35,595 nucleotides of DNA, taken from contig JAEWPN010000221.1 of the NCBI GenBank assembly GCA_023399455.1, forward strand, positions 1 through 35,595, in the 5' to 3' direction. This DNA is from Bacillota bacterium. GTDB lineage: Bacteria > Bacillota > Clostridia > Lachnospirales > Lachnospiraceae. Within the stretch, counting starts at the first letter, position 1; each line of letters opens with the position of its first letter. The notes under the pieces are model-generated. The model did not search any database. It was not told the origin of the DNA and saw nothing but the letters and a program-made list of their open reading frames with translations. Of this stretch, positions 8,091 to 15,935 are shown piece after piece. The translations under genes were made by a program, and so were the position numbers.

Positions 8091-9044
8091 TTAGCCATTA
8101 ATTAAGAGAGTTATCTCCTCATATACATGCTCAGGAGAAATGTAATAATCTCTTGTTCTACGATTTTCCTGTAATATGCTGGAATCCCCGAAAGGTAATG
8201 GGATGTTATAAGATTGATCATGGTACTTCACTACTACATATAAGACACCTGAAGTGCAGGGAGCATTTACATCACCGTCCATTTTCTCCAATGCACGAGA
8301 AATTAACAATGCCGCATTCTTTACTAAAACAGTTGGATTATTCCAATCAGAAACGAGGCAAGTATGATATATCGGTCCACCAAATGACTGGTAACCAAGA
8401 TTGCTCTCCATACCAAGTTCTTTATGCACCTGCGAGAATATGCTGCCGATATACGTTTCCGAAAAATCATCTATCAATTCATTTGTGCCATATACCGTTA
8501 CGCGCAGGTCTGGGTATGTATCTGGTACATATTTAATCCAGTGCATATCCAGGTTGAGACTGGCTCTGTCAATCCTAAATTTGCAATCATATTTTTCTTC
8601 CAACATTTGTATCGCTTCCTGTCCATAAGCCGGCGTCCTTCCCCAAAAGGAAATTTTCTCGAAAGGATACCAATAATTTTCCGAAAGAAACACGCCATAT
8701 GCTACTTCCAGCTTGCCATCTTCTGTTATATTCTCTTCATTCATTGTAAAGAGTCCATAGACTGCGGCAAAAAAAAGTATAACATACGCAAAAATATTGT
8801 ATGCTTTCAAAGAAATGGCTTGCAGGAGCTTTCTAGATTCTTCCTTTCCCTGATTTCCTATGATAAGTAGTCGCCTAAATAGTATAAATGGAGTTATGGT
8901 GCTAATAATGTAACCAAGGGCAGACAACCATAAACGATATTCAATTTGAAAGAGGGATAATAACGCTCTTAGTCCCCAAAATAATATCAGCCATATTACA
9001 TATCTAAAAATAGATGCTCGTAGTTTTTGATATTCTTTCTCCAT
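8091..9044 (-). CDS. Membrane protein of unknown function with three N-terminal helices
   Basis: The 317-residue product has three predicted membrane helices in its first third (about residues 13-31, 40-58 and 83-101) and then a soluble domain of about 210 residues from ENITEDGKLEVAYG to the end. I do not recognise the family. The soluble part contains many aromatic residues and an alpha/beta-looking pattern (LRVTVYGTNELIDDF, VLYVVVKYHDQ), without a catalytic motif I can name. With three helices the soluble domain would be on the opposite side from the N-terminus; the positively charged N-terminal tail suggests N-in, so the domain may be outside. It is transcribed away from the 810-residue wall protein and ends in a strong terminator. 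The start is supported only by a weak GAGAA-like site. Confidence 0.75.
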   Translation of the reverse strand: MEKEYQKLRASIFRYVIWLILFWGLRALLSLFQIEYRLWLSALGYIISTITPFILFRRLLIIGNQGKEESRKLLQAISLKAYNIFAYVILFFAAVYGLFTMNEENITEDGKLEVAYGVFLSENYWYPFEKISFWGRTPAYGQEAIQMLEEKYDCKFRIDRASLNLDMHWIKYVPDTYPDLRVTVYGTNELIDDFSETYIGSIFSQVHKELGMESNLGYQSFGGPIYHTCLVSDWNNPTVLVKNAALLISRALEKMDGDVNAPCTSGVLYVVVKYHDQSYNIPLPFGDSSILQENRRTRDYYISPEHVYEEITLLING

Positions 9045-9483
9045 TTTTCATTATTCTCCTACAAATATTTGTACGATAAATTATTCCATATTCTTCCTTC
9101 ACATCCTAAATTCACGCTAAGTTCTGTAAAAATCGTATTAAAATATTTTCCTATTTTTGTAAGATACTCAAATAACATATCTTTCTTATTTACTAACTAT
9201 TATGAAAATTATTACATCATGATTATTATACACTGATAAAAAAATATCCACAACTTGCTAGTTATCAATAAAATGAATCCACTCATTAACAAATATTCAA
9301 GGCTTTTATATAAGGATGAAAAAGAGAATTACGTAGAAGAAAAAGCATTTTATAATGTTATTCTACAAGAAGATTTTTTTATGAGATCACTTTAATTTAT
9401 TTTTACTAGTTTACAATTTGAGGATTTTATCCTTTTTATTATATATAGTCGGCTAAATAAAATAAAAAGAAAGGGAATTAATT
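9045..9483. other. Divergent intergenic region, no gene
   Basis: This 439-base AT-rich spacer separates the minus-strand membrane protein gene from the plus-strand DUF1906 gene and must carry promoters for both. One small hairpin, AGGAT-TTT-ATCCT (9421-9433), followed by TTTTATT, lies 50 bases before the 9484 start and could attenuate it. The start itself has AAAGAAAGGGAATTAATT upstream. No coding potential is evident. Confidence 0.5.
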
Positions 9484-11916
9484 ATGGATTCAAGAGTACA
9501 AGAAGTGCAAATATGGTTAGGAGATACCTTTCCAAGTTACTTTTATTATGATGAGAATGGGCAAAATTCGGGGTCATTTCCAATCGAGCCAGACGGCATG
9601 ACAGGGAATACTACTGTAAAGGCGCTTATTATGGCACTACAAATTCATCTGAATTTAAAACCTGATGGTCTATGGGGCAATGGTACTTCGTCTGCATGCC
9701 CTACAATTAATGATTCTACCAATAATGTTACGTTAGTAAAGATACTACAGGGAGGATTCATCTGCAAGGGTTATAATCCAGGGCCGTTTGACGGGGTTAT
9801 GGGAACATCTACGAAGTCTGCAATTAAGAGTTTTAAAGCTGATTTGGGATTTGCTAATGGTACAGAAACAATGGAAGCATCTTACTTTAAGTCGCTGCTT
9901 ACCACTGATCCAACAATTGTGACAAATACCACAGATGTATATATTCGTATAGCTCAGCAATATCTGAACGCGAATTATTCAAATTTATATCTCAGCAGTC
10001 TTGGTTTCATTCCAACTAGTGGACATTTTGAAAGAAAAACTAGTAAAGCGCTTATATATGCGTTTCAGAGTATTATCAATACTACCCCAGATGGAGCCTT
10101 GGGGCCAAATACTTTTAATAAAATGCCTTCCATATCCGTGGGAAGCAGTAATGTAGCATTGATAAAGCTATTGCAATGTGCATTAACATGCAATCAGTTT
10201 CATGTCAATAATATAAACGGGGTTTACGATCAGCATGTAGCAAGTAAAGTAACGGAGTTCCAAATATTTATGTGTTTGGATATAGATCCGCTCGTCACCT
10301 TGGGTGCTGTAAACAGAAGAACTTGGGGAGCATTATTATGGAGCAAGGGTGACATGGATAGAGCAGCCAATGCTGCTGATACAAGATATCAATTAACAGC
10401 AGTACAGGCTCAGTCACTTTATAATGATGGGATACGATATATCGGAAGATATCTAACCAAGGTTTCAGGTGGATTCGACAAGAATTTAACGGAACAAGAG
10501 ATTAGTAATATCCAAAATACAGGGTTAAAGATATTTCCGCTGTTTCAGGAAAATAATGCATCGGCTACAGATTTTACCTATAGGACAGGATATGATAGTT
10601 GGAATAAGGCAGTAAAAGCTGCCACTAAGCTAAGAATCCCTAGTTGTACGATTTACTTTTGTGTAGATTTTGATGCGACGGAAGCTCAGGCTAAAGGAAC
10701 TGTAAAACAGTATTTCCAAGGAATAAATGATGCAAAGAAGGCCAATTCTTCAATTTATAAAGTGGGTATATATTCGGCAAGGAATACATGTAGTGTTATC
10801 TGCTCTGCTAATTTGGCAGTCAATAGCTTTGTCAGTAATATGTCTACTGGGTATAGTGGAAATTTGGGATTTTTAATGCCGGAAAATTGGAGTTTTGATC
10901 AATATGCTACTGGTTCCTATATTGCCAGTGATGGCAGTCGAATTGATCTGGACAGGGTAATTGCATCCGGGCGTGATCTCGGAGTCGAGACAACAGGTGA
11001 AATTGGTGATGATGAATGGGATCTACATACTTTGAATTGGGATGATATTGAAAGGGCAAAAAATGAAGCGGTATTATTTCACACTGTTATACCTATAGTT
11101 TCCCGCCTGGAAGATGTATATTGGGAATGTTTCCCGAATGCAGATGCAGAATCTTGTGTATTATCGGTATTATATTATTTATGGCATAAAAAATATACAG
11201 ATTTAGAGTTTAATGTAACATTAGTATCAAACCCCATTTTTGCGGATTATATGACGGCAAATCATCCTGATCTTGCGGCAGAGTTGGAGCCATATATTAA
11301 GAAAACGGGGTATATTATTTTAAAAGATTCTTCCGGTAGGCTTATAGAACTTCATCATCTTGCGGCAGTTATATCAGCCTATTTGAACCCTCCGGTTTTG
11401 ATTCCGGCGGAATGGTACGGGTGGGCAGGCGACTTGGCAACAGCTATTAAGGAAATTAAAATATTAAAAGACAACTTGGAACCCAGGGGGGAATATCTCG
11501 GTGACATAAGGCATGCGCGAGATAGGATAGGGCGAATGGAAGTCGGTGATGATGTCCAGATGAACTATTGTGACATATTTGGTGATGCTGATGGTTTTGC
11601 TATTCATACACTAATTCGGGCAATATTAAGTAAATCACTTAAAGAACATGTATTAACAGGTTCCTTTTATCAGTATTATGCGGATGAACATACCAATAGA
11701 ATGACATATTTGCTGAACAATATGGGGGCTGGTTCTTATAGTATTGCAGAAGTTACAGATTATTTATATTATTACTTTATTAATCCAAAGCAAGATTTAT
11801 TGATGCGTACCAAAGCCGGAATAGAAGGTGAAGGAATATTGGCAAATTGGACAATTATAAAAGCTTGTTGCCAAGCCTTCGTAGAATTTATTATTCATGA
11901 TTGGAAAAATTATTAA
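9484..11916 (+). CDS. Multi-domain wall-hydrolase-like protein: peptidoglycan-binding repeats, DUF1906, novel C-terminal domain
   Basis: An 810-residue protein with no signal peptide. Residues 1-285 hold about four peptidoglycan-binding-type (PGBD) units, each with the PDGxxGxxT or GPFDGVMG turn followed by a helix (GNTTVKALIMAL, TSTKSAIKSF, RKTSKALIYAF, QHVASKVTEF). Residues about 290-500 are a DUF1906 domain, the GH25-like fold of Rv2525c-type proteins: ADTRY (D299), RYIGRYL, YFCVDFDAT (D395, D397) and IDLDRV (D488) mark the expected acidic strand ends. Residues about 510-810 are a mostly helical region I cannot assign, with LIELHHLAAVISAYL, WYGWAGDLATAIKEI and DIFGDADGFAI as the most motif-like parts. 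The first domains suggest binding and possibly cleaving cell-wall glycan; the last looks like an added enzymatic or effector module. It is monocistronic, with a strong terminator after it. Confidence 0.82.
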   Translation: MDSRVQEVQIWLGDTFPSYFYYDENGQNSGSFPIEPDGMTGNTTVKALIMALQIHLNLKPDGLWGNGTSSACPTINDSTNNVTLVKILQGGFICKGYNPGPFDGVMGTSTKSAIKSFKADLGFANGTETMEASYFKSLLTTDPTIVTNTTDVYIRIAQQYLNANYSNLYLSSLGFIPTSGHFERKTSKALIYAFQSIINTTPDGALGPNTFNKMPSISVGSSNVALIKLLQCALTCNQFHVNNINGVYDQHVASKVTEFQIFMCLDIDPLVTLGAVNRRTWGALLWSKGDMDRAANAADTRYQLTAVQAQSLYNDGIRYIGRYLTKVSGGFDKNLTEQEISNIQNTGLKIFPLFQENNASATDFTYRTGYDSWNKAVKAATKLRIPSCTIYFCVDFDATEAQAKGTVKQYFQGINDAKKANSSIYKVGIYSARNTCSVICSANLAVNSFVSNMSTGYSGNLGFLMPENWSFDQYATGSYIASDGSRIDLDRVIASGRDLGVETTGEIGDDEWDLHTLNWDDIERAKNEAVLFHTVIPIVSRLEDVYWECFPNADAESCVLSVLYYLWHKKYTDLEFNVTLVSNPIFADYMTANHPDLAAELEPYIKKTGYIILKDSSGRLIELHHLAAVISAYLNPPVLIPAEWYGWAGDLATAIKEIKILKDNLEPRGEYLGDIRHARDRIGRMEVGDDVQMNYCDIFGDADGFAIHTLIRAILSKSLKEHVLTGSFYQYYADEHTNRMTYLLNNMGAGSYSIAEVTDYLYYYFINPKQDLLMRTKAGIEGEGILANWTIIKACCQAFVEFIIHDWKNY

Positions 11917-11957
11917 TTATCTGTCTGCTATAAGGGTATTCAGAAGTAAGATTTCGG

Positions 11958-11997
11958 ACAAAATCCCGGGTATATTCGTGCCCGGGATTTTGTAATT
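11958..11997 (+). terminator. Terminator of the DUF1906 gene
   Basis: A perfect 13-bp stem, ACAAAATCCCGGG (11958-11970) and CCCGGGATTTTGT (11981-11993), with a 10-base loop, is followed by AATTT. The T-rich 3' arm supplies most of the U-tract. The remainder of 11917-12303 holds the upstream region of the hydrolase gene. Confidence 0.85.
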
Positions 11998-12193
11998 TAC
12001 CCCAAATGAATGGTATCTTATAGATGGATATTTTGTGTTCATAAAGTTGCGCTTATCGCAAAAAGTCCAGTAAAATAGTCGTCGATGAGTTATGTGACTA
12101 GTATCCTACGTTTTTGAGTGCTGTTTGCCTTGGGACAGGGAAGGACTAAGTGAAGTTAATGTAAATTAGATACTTGTAAGAATAAGTTCCTTG

Positions 12194-12208
12194 TTTGATA
12201 CTATCAAA
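12194..12208. promoter_or_regulatory. 15-bp palindrome upstream of the alpha/beta hydrolase gene
   Basis: TTTGATA-C-TATCAAA is a perfect odd-centred dyad about 95 bases upstream of the hydrolase start. Its size fits a dimeric repressor site, but no matching regulator gene is adjacent. The rest of the interval holds no recognisable gene. Confidence 0.35.
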
Positions 12209-12303
12209 TTTAGATTTCAGGACTCACTACTGTACAGGATCACTATTTCTGTAGTAGAATCTAAACGTAAGAGCAACTCATATTACCCCAGAGGAGATTC
12301 AAT

Positions 12304-13236
12304 ATGTGGAGAAGAACCAGAAAAACATTATTTCTAATATTTGGCTGCTTGATCATGTTTTTGGCGGCTGCAGCATTATATCATTTTATCATGCTGAAGG
12401 TGAAAAAGGATAAAATAACGCAAGTTGGAACAGCTGTTGAAGTCGACGGCTATAACATGAATGTTTACGTGGAAGGTAAGAGAGAGGATTCGGAGGCGGC
12501 AATCATACTGTTATCCGGCTCAGGTGTTGCTTCGCCCATATATGATTACAAAATACTGTATTCTAAACTTACCGATGAATATCAGGTGGCAGTTGTTGAA
12601 AAATTTGGGTATGGTTATTCCGATGTAAGCGGATTGCCAAGAGATGTTGCAACTTTGGTGGAAGAAGATAGAAAAGCACTGAAAGAGGCCGGGGTAGAAA
12701 TGCCATATGTGCTGATGCCGCATTCTATGTCGGCATTGGAAGCAATCTACTGGGCGGATACTTATCCTGAAGAAGTAGAGAAAATAATAGGACTCGATAT
12801 GGCTGTTCCGGAGTCTTATAAGAAAAGTAATATGGCAGGTATTACTTTTATGAAAACCATGACTTATTTTGGAATGCACAGGATACCTGCTTTTTGTTAT
12901 GTTAACCGGGACGGTTTATCCGATGATGAATTTGAACAGAACAAATTGTTGGTATATAGGAATTCATTAAATACAGATGTTTATGAAGAATGCAAAGTGG
13001 TTTTAAATAATGCAAAGATAGCGGGCGAATTAGCGGTTCCGGATGTGCCGATACTGATGTTTACCACCAATCTGGCGCAGGCATCCGGGTATGAAGGCTG
13101 GGTAAAAGCGCAGGAAGATTTCGCTGAACGCGCGAAGAACTGCACACTGATCGAACTTGATTGCGGTCATAGCCTGCATTATTATAAGTCTGATTATATG
13201 GCAGAGGAGATTAAGAAGTTTATGAAAAAGCAGTAA
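12304..13236 (+). CDS. Membrane-anchored alpha/beta hydrolase
   Basis: A 310-residue protein with an N-terminal hydrophobic helix (residues 9-30) preceded by arginines, so it is anchored with the catalytic domain outside. The alpha/beta hydrolase core runs from about residue 45: the oxyanion-side strand IILLSGSG, the GYGYSD loop, the nucleophile elbow LMPHSMSALEA and a C-terminal ELDCGHSLHYY with the catalytic histidine (H289). S141 is the probable nucleophile. The elbow is unusual: the normal G-H-S-M-G is P-H-S-M-S here, so both glycines of GxSxG are replaced, which could restrict or alter activity. The substrate is unknown; relatives hydrolyse esters, haloalkanes or prolyl peptides. AGAGGAGATTC just before the ATG fixes the start. 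Confidence 0.85.
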   Translation: MWRRTRKTLFLIFGCLIMFLAAAALYHFIMLKVKKDKITQVGTAVEVDGYNMNVYVEGKREDSEAAIILLSGSGVASPIYDYKILYSKLTDEYQVAVVEKFGYGYSDVSGLPRDVATLVEEDRKALKEAGVEMPYVLMPHSMSALEAIYWADTYPEEVEKIIGLDMAVPESYKKSNMAGITFMKTMTYFGMHRIPAFCYVNRDGLSDDEFEQNKLLVYRNSLNTDVYEECKVVLNNAKIAGELAVPDVPILMFTTNLAQASGYEGWVKAQEDFAERAKNCTLIELDCGHSLHYYKSDYMAEEIKKFMKKQ

Positions 13237-13360
13237 TTTTATAAGGCTGGCATGTTGTCGGGCAGCTACGCGCGATAGAATTATTTATTTGTACTGAATT
13301 GGGAGCAGAAAACCGTAACCAAAAAATTAAGTCCTCATAAAGTACAATGAGGTGGTTGAA

Positions 13361-13660
13361 ATGCCAAATGGAATACACACACATGATTACAGCGGAAGGA
13401 CAACAATTAATATTGAACATCGTCATGAATATTCGGGAACGACGAGTTCGGCACCTGATCGCGCAGGTCATTTTCATTATTTGGAGGGAACAACATCCTT
13501 AAACGATGACCATGTCCATAATTACAATACTACAACAAGTCCTGCAATTTACGTCGAAGGCGGTCATTATCATTACTACAGCGGTGCTACCGGTATAGCA
13601 TTTATACCTGAAAGGCATATTCATTATTATAACCAAAATACGTCAACGTACATGGGATGA
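13361..13660 (+). CDS. YmaF-family protein with six His-x-His repeats
   Basis: A 99-residue protein built from six repeats of roughly 17 residues, each with an HxH core: HTHDYSG, HRHEYSG, HFHYLEG, HVHNYNT, HYHYYSG and HIHYYNQ. This matches the YmaF family of Bacillus and Clostridia, whose function is not established. The density of paired histidines suggests metal (zinc, copper or nickel) binding, but that is inference. No signal peptide or membrane segment is present. The ATG at 13361 is chosen because GAGGTGG (13349-13355) lies five bases before it; a GTG three codons earlier falls inside that site. A strong terminator follows, and the gene appears to be transcribed alone. Confidence 0.85.
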   Translation: MPNGIHTHDYSGRTTINIEHRHEYSGTTSSAPDRAGHFHYLEGTTSLNDDHVHNYNTTTSPAIYVEGGHYHYYSGATGIAFIPERHIHYYNQNTSTYMG

Positions 13661-13676
13661 GATACCATATACCCTC

Positions 13677-13716
13677 AAAACAGACTGAAAAGTATATTTT
13701 TCAGTCTGTTTTAATT
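13677..13716 (+). terminator. Terminator of the ymaF-like gene
   Basis: A perfect 15-bp stem, AAAACAGACTGAAAA (13677-13691) and TTTTCAGTCTGTTTT (13698-13712), with a six-base loop, is followed by AATTTT. The A-tract/T-tract symmetry makes it bidirectional. Between it and the promoter at 13914 I see no gene. Confidence 0.88.
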
Positions 13717-13913
13717 TTGCCTGATACTCAGCAAGAAGGGGAAATTATCCGTGCAGTAAACTTAATTGATGGAGTTCGGGTTTTCTTTTTCGTCTGATGA
13801 GTTGATGGTGCTTATAGTAGGATGGCGGTTGCCCTTGCTGTATCATTGCGGGCAACGTTTGTGTAGAAATAATTATTAAGATAATGGATTGAACTGTAAG
13901 GATTTAGGGGCCA

Positions 13914-13942
13914 TTGACAAATCTGTTCTACCGGAGTAAAAT
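13914..13942 (+). promoter_or_regulatory. Sigma-A promoter of the blaI-like/M56 operon
   Basis: TTGACA (13914-13919), a 17-base spacer and TAAAAT (13937-13942) form a near-consensus promoter 52 bases before the regulator start. The first operator overlaps its spacer and -10 box. Confidence 0.75.
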
Positions 13943-13971
13943 GAGACTATAAGAATTCTACTGGAGTAAAA
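13926..13971. promoter_or_regulatory. Paired BlaI-type operators
   Basis: TTCTACCGGAGTAAAA (13926-13941) and TTCTACTGGAGTAAAA (13956-13971) are 15/16 identical and 30 bases apart, that is, about three helical turns. Each contains a dyad, TACTGGAGTA in the second copy and TACCGGAGTA in the first. BlaI/MecI repressors bind such short TAC/GTA dyads as dimers; one copy overlaps the -10 box and the other the transcript start, so autorepression is likely. Confidence 0.7.
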
Positions 13972-13993
13972 CATATTGCAAAGGAGATTAGCT

Positions 13994-14353
13994 ATGCAAA
14001 TCAAGTTATTTGATTCTGAACTAAAGATAATGGATGTTCTCTGGAAAAATGGGGATATCACTGCAAAACGGATAGCGGAAATCTTGAAAGATCAGGTTGG
14101 GTGGAATAAAACCACGACTTATACGCTGATCAAAAGATGCATTGACAAAGGGGCGATTGAACGGATTGAACCAAAATTTGTATGCCATCCCCTTGTCACG
14201 ATTGAACAGGCAAGAGAGCTTGAAACAACGGAACTCATTAACAAAATGTATGATGGTGCCGCAGACCAGCTTGTGGCTTCTATTCTGGGACGAAAAAATT
14301 TATCTCCGGAAGAAATTAAGAGATTAAAGCAGCTCGTCAACAGTCTGGAATAA
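13994..14353 (+). CDS. BlaI/MecI-family winged-helix repressor
   Basis: The 119-residue product has the full BlaI layout: an N-terminal winged helix (KLFDSELKIMDVLWKNGDIT, then AKRIAEILKDQVGWNKTTTYTLIKRCIDKG and a wing ending ERIEPKFVCHPLV) and a C-terminal helical dimerisation part (residues 75-119). In BlaI/BlaR pairs the repressor is inactivated by proteolysis when the sensor protease is triggered by a cell-wall antibiotic. ATG 13994 is preceded by AGGAGA at the right distance; an upstream TTG is not needed. It is followed after 11 bases by the M56 gene, with which it forms an operon under the promoter and operators just upstream. The genes controlled besides this operon are not known. Confidence 0.88.
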   Translation: MQIKLFDSELKIMDVLWKNGDITAKRIAEILKDQVGWNKTTTYTLIKRCIDKGAIERIEPKFVCHPLVTIEQARELETTELINKMYDGAADQLVASILGRKNLSPEEIKRLKQLVNSLE

Positions 14354-14364
14354 GGAGGATGATC

Positions 14365-15687
14365 ATGAGTTTGCTAAACATGAGTTTTTCGGCTTCTGCG
14401 CTTATTCTGGTTATCGTAATCCTCCGTGCGCTGCTATTGTACAAATTCCCCCCAAAAATATTTATTGTTTTGTGGGGTGTGGTATTATGCCGCTTGTTGA
14501 TTCCCTTTGAGGTTTCGTCACGATTCAGCATTTATTCAGTTATAAATATGCTAAAGGACAGATTCTATAAACCGGATTTATCATTGGCTGAAATATCTGC
14601 TATGCTAAGCAATACGGCTGTTACAGAGACTATAGCTACTCTGCCGGAAACGGCAAATGTAAATGTATCTCCTTTCGTGGTAATCTGGATTATTGGTTTG
14701 GTGGCCTGTGCGCTTTTTTTTCTTATAACACACATGCGTTGTCGTAGGGAGTATAAGACGTCGCTCCCGGTAAACAATGAATTTGCGCATATCAGGAGAT
14801 TTGATACGATGATAAAGTTAGTAATGGTGACAGCTCTGTGCGTTCACTGGTTCAATCCCTTTGTGTGGCTAATGTATGTAATAGCAAATCGAGATATAGA
14901 ATTATCCTGTGATGAAGCTGTTGTAAGGATATTCGGAGAAAATGTAAGATTGGCCTATGCCCTGACATTGATCGAGCTGGAAGAGAGAAGAAACCGTTTT
15001 GCGCCCCTCGTAAACAATTTCAGTAAGAATGCTATTGAAGAAAGGATCCAAGCGATTATGCCATACAAAAAAGCTTCAATATTAACAAGCTGCATAGCCT
15101 TTATACTGATTATTAGTTCGGTCACTGTCTTTGCAACATCAGCACAAGCAAGCGAACTTAGACCATTCAACCAGGAGAAATCCAAAGTTACATTATCAAA
15201 TAACAACCAATCCTTTATTTTTGAGAACGTAGAGTTATCTTATTATGATAATGGTCATCCATATTTGCATGATGTTAAAACAAACAATACTGATAAGATA
15301 ATAACTGGGATCCAGTATGGGATGTTGAGTTATGACGAGTCTGGCGGGCCGTTAAAATTACAATGGAATTTCCTTGATTCTTCATCTGAAAGTACCTATG
15401 AGTATTTGGTAAAAGAGGAACTGGATATTTTGCCGCAACAGACTTATAATGTCAAAGGTGGTTGGTCTTTGTATGACAGCGAAAAAATGGATTGGCCTGA
15501 GATAGAAAATGCCCATCCAAACAAAGTAGCATATGCACTGTATCAGATAAAAGGAATTACATTTGAGGACGGAAGCGTATGGAATAATTCGGAATACAGC
15601 AATTGGCTGGAAACATATAAAGGAAAGACTGTGGAAGTTCCGGTGTTGGAAAGCTTTTACCCGAGCGAATACAAAATTATGCAATAG
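14365..15687 (+). CDS. BlaR1-like M56 membrane protein with a deleted HEXXH region
   Basis: A 440-residue BlaR1/MecR1-like protein: membrane helices near residues 7-25, 31-50 and 100-123, an M56 region (residues about 135-190, with HWFNPFVWLMY and RDIELSCDEAVV), a further helix near 255-275, then an external C-terminal domain ending with an FEDGSVWNN-type segment seen in clostridial M56 proteins. The zinc motif is broken: the protein reads SLPVNNEFAHIRRFD where relatives have about 60 residues between SLPVxNEF and THEFVHIRRFD. Residue N138 therefore replaces the first histidine of HEXXH. The deletion keeps the frame and seems to have joined two similar EF positions. Proteolytic activity is unlikely. 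Start 14365 fits AAGGAGG six bases upstream better than the ATG at 14359. Confidence 0.82.
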   Translation: MSLLNMSFSASALILVIVILRALLLYKFPPKIFIVLWGVVLCRLLIPFEVSSRFSIYSVINMLKDRFYKPDLSLAEISAMLSNTAVTETIATLPETANVNVSPFVVIWIIGLVACALFFLITHMRCRREYKTSLPVNNEFAHIRRFDTMIKLVMVTALCVHWFNPFVWLMYVIANRDIELSCDEAVVRIFGENVRLAYALTLIELEERRNRFAPLVNNFSKNAIEERIQAIMPYKKASILTSCIAFILIISSVTVFATSAQASELRPFNQEKSKVTLSNNNQSFIFENVELSYYDNGHPYLHDVKTNNTDKIITGIQYGMLSYDESGGPLKLQWNFLDSSSESTYEYLVKEELDILPQQTYNVKGGWSLYDSEKMDWPEIENAHPNKVAYALYQIKGITFEDGSVWNNSEYSNWLETYKGKTVEVPVLESFYPSEYKIMQ

Positions 15688-15899
15688 GAATATATGGCCT
15701 GAGAAGTATTACCTTTCGTTAAGCAGCAATCAGGACATCTGACCTTTATAATTTTAAAAAGGATTTTAAAAGACTTGACTTTGACGTCGTGTCGTACTTT
15801 ATAATATTGGAAATAATGTAGCGTAATGGAGTTCTCATTAACACTTTAAATAAACTAAAGCTGGTATAGGATTTTATAAATTATGTAGATTGGGTGTTT
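15688..15899. other. Intergenic region leading into cassette copy A
   Basis: This stretch carries the MerR-type promoter at 15775 and otherwise shows no gene. The sequence between the promoter and 15900 has no frame with recognisable similarity; by comparison with the other copy, the start of a flavodoxin gene would be expected here and is gone. Confidence 0.5.
15775..15805 (+). promoter_or_regulatory. MerR-type promoter with 19-bp spacer (copy A)
   Basis: TTGACT (15775-15780) and TATAAT (15800-15805) are separated by 19 bases rather than 17, the hallmark of promoters activated by MerR-family regulators that untwist the spacer. The spacer contains GTCGTGTCGT, a tandem pentamer, within a loose GAC/GTC dyad. 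A near-identical promoter occurs at 25648. The probable regulator is the MerR-GyrI protein at 16567. Confidence 0.75.
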
Positions 15900-15935
15900 C
15901 AGGCAGTGGCCTCAAAGGATAAGGTACATATATGA
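15900..15935 (+). pseudogene. Last 11 codons of a flavodoxin gene (copy A)
   Basis: Codons reading QAVASKDKVHI and a TGA stop match the end of the flavodoxin at 24116-24454 (QAVTLKDKVNI). The stop overlaps the following ATG as TGATG, the same coupling as in the other copy (TAATG). Everything upstream of this scrap has been lost. Confidence 0.6.

Noticed and set aside
8424..8870. Plus-strand open frame opposite the membrane protein gene
   Set aside because: It is the antisense of a gene with clear membrane helices and a terminator; it has no start signals.
13926..13971. The two 16-bp repeats as the beginning of a CRISPR or satellite array
   Set aside because: There are only two copies and they overlap a promoter directly before a BlaI-type gene, so operators explain them better.
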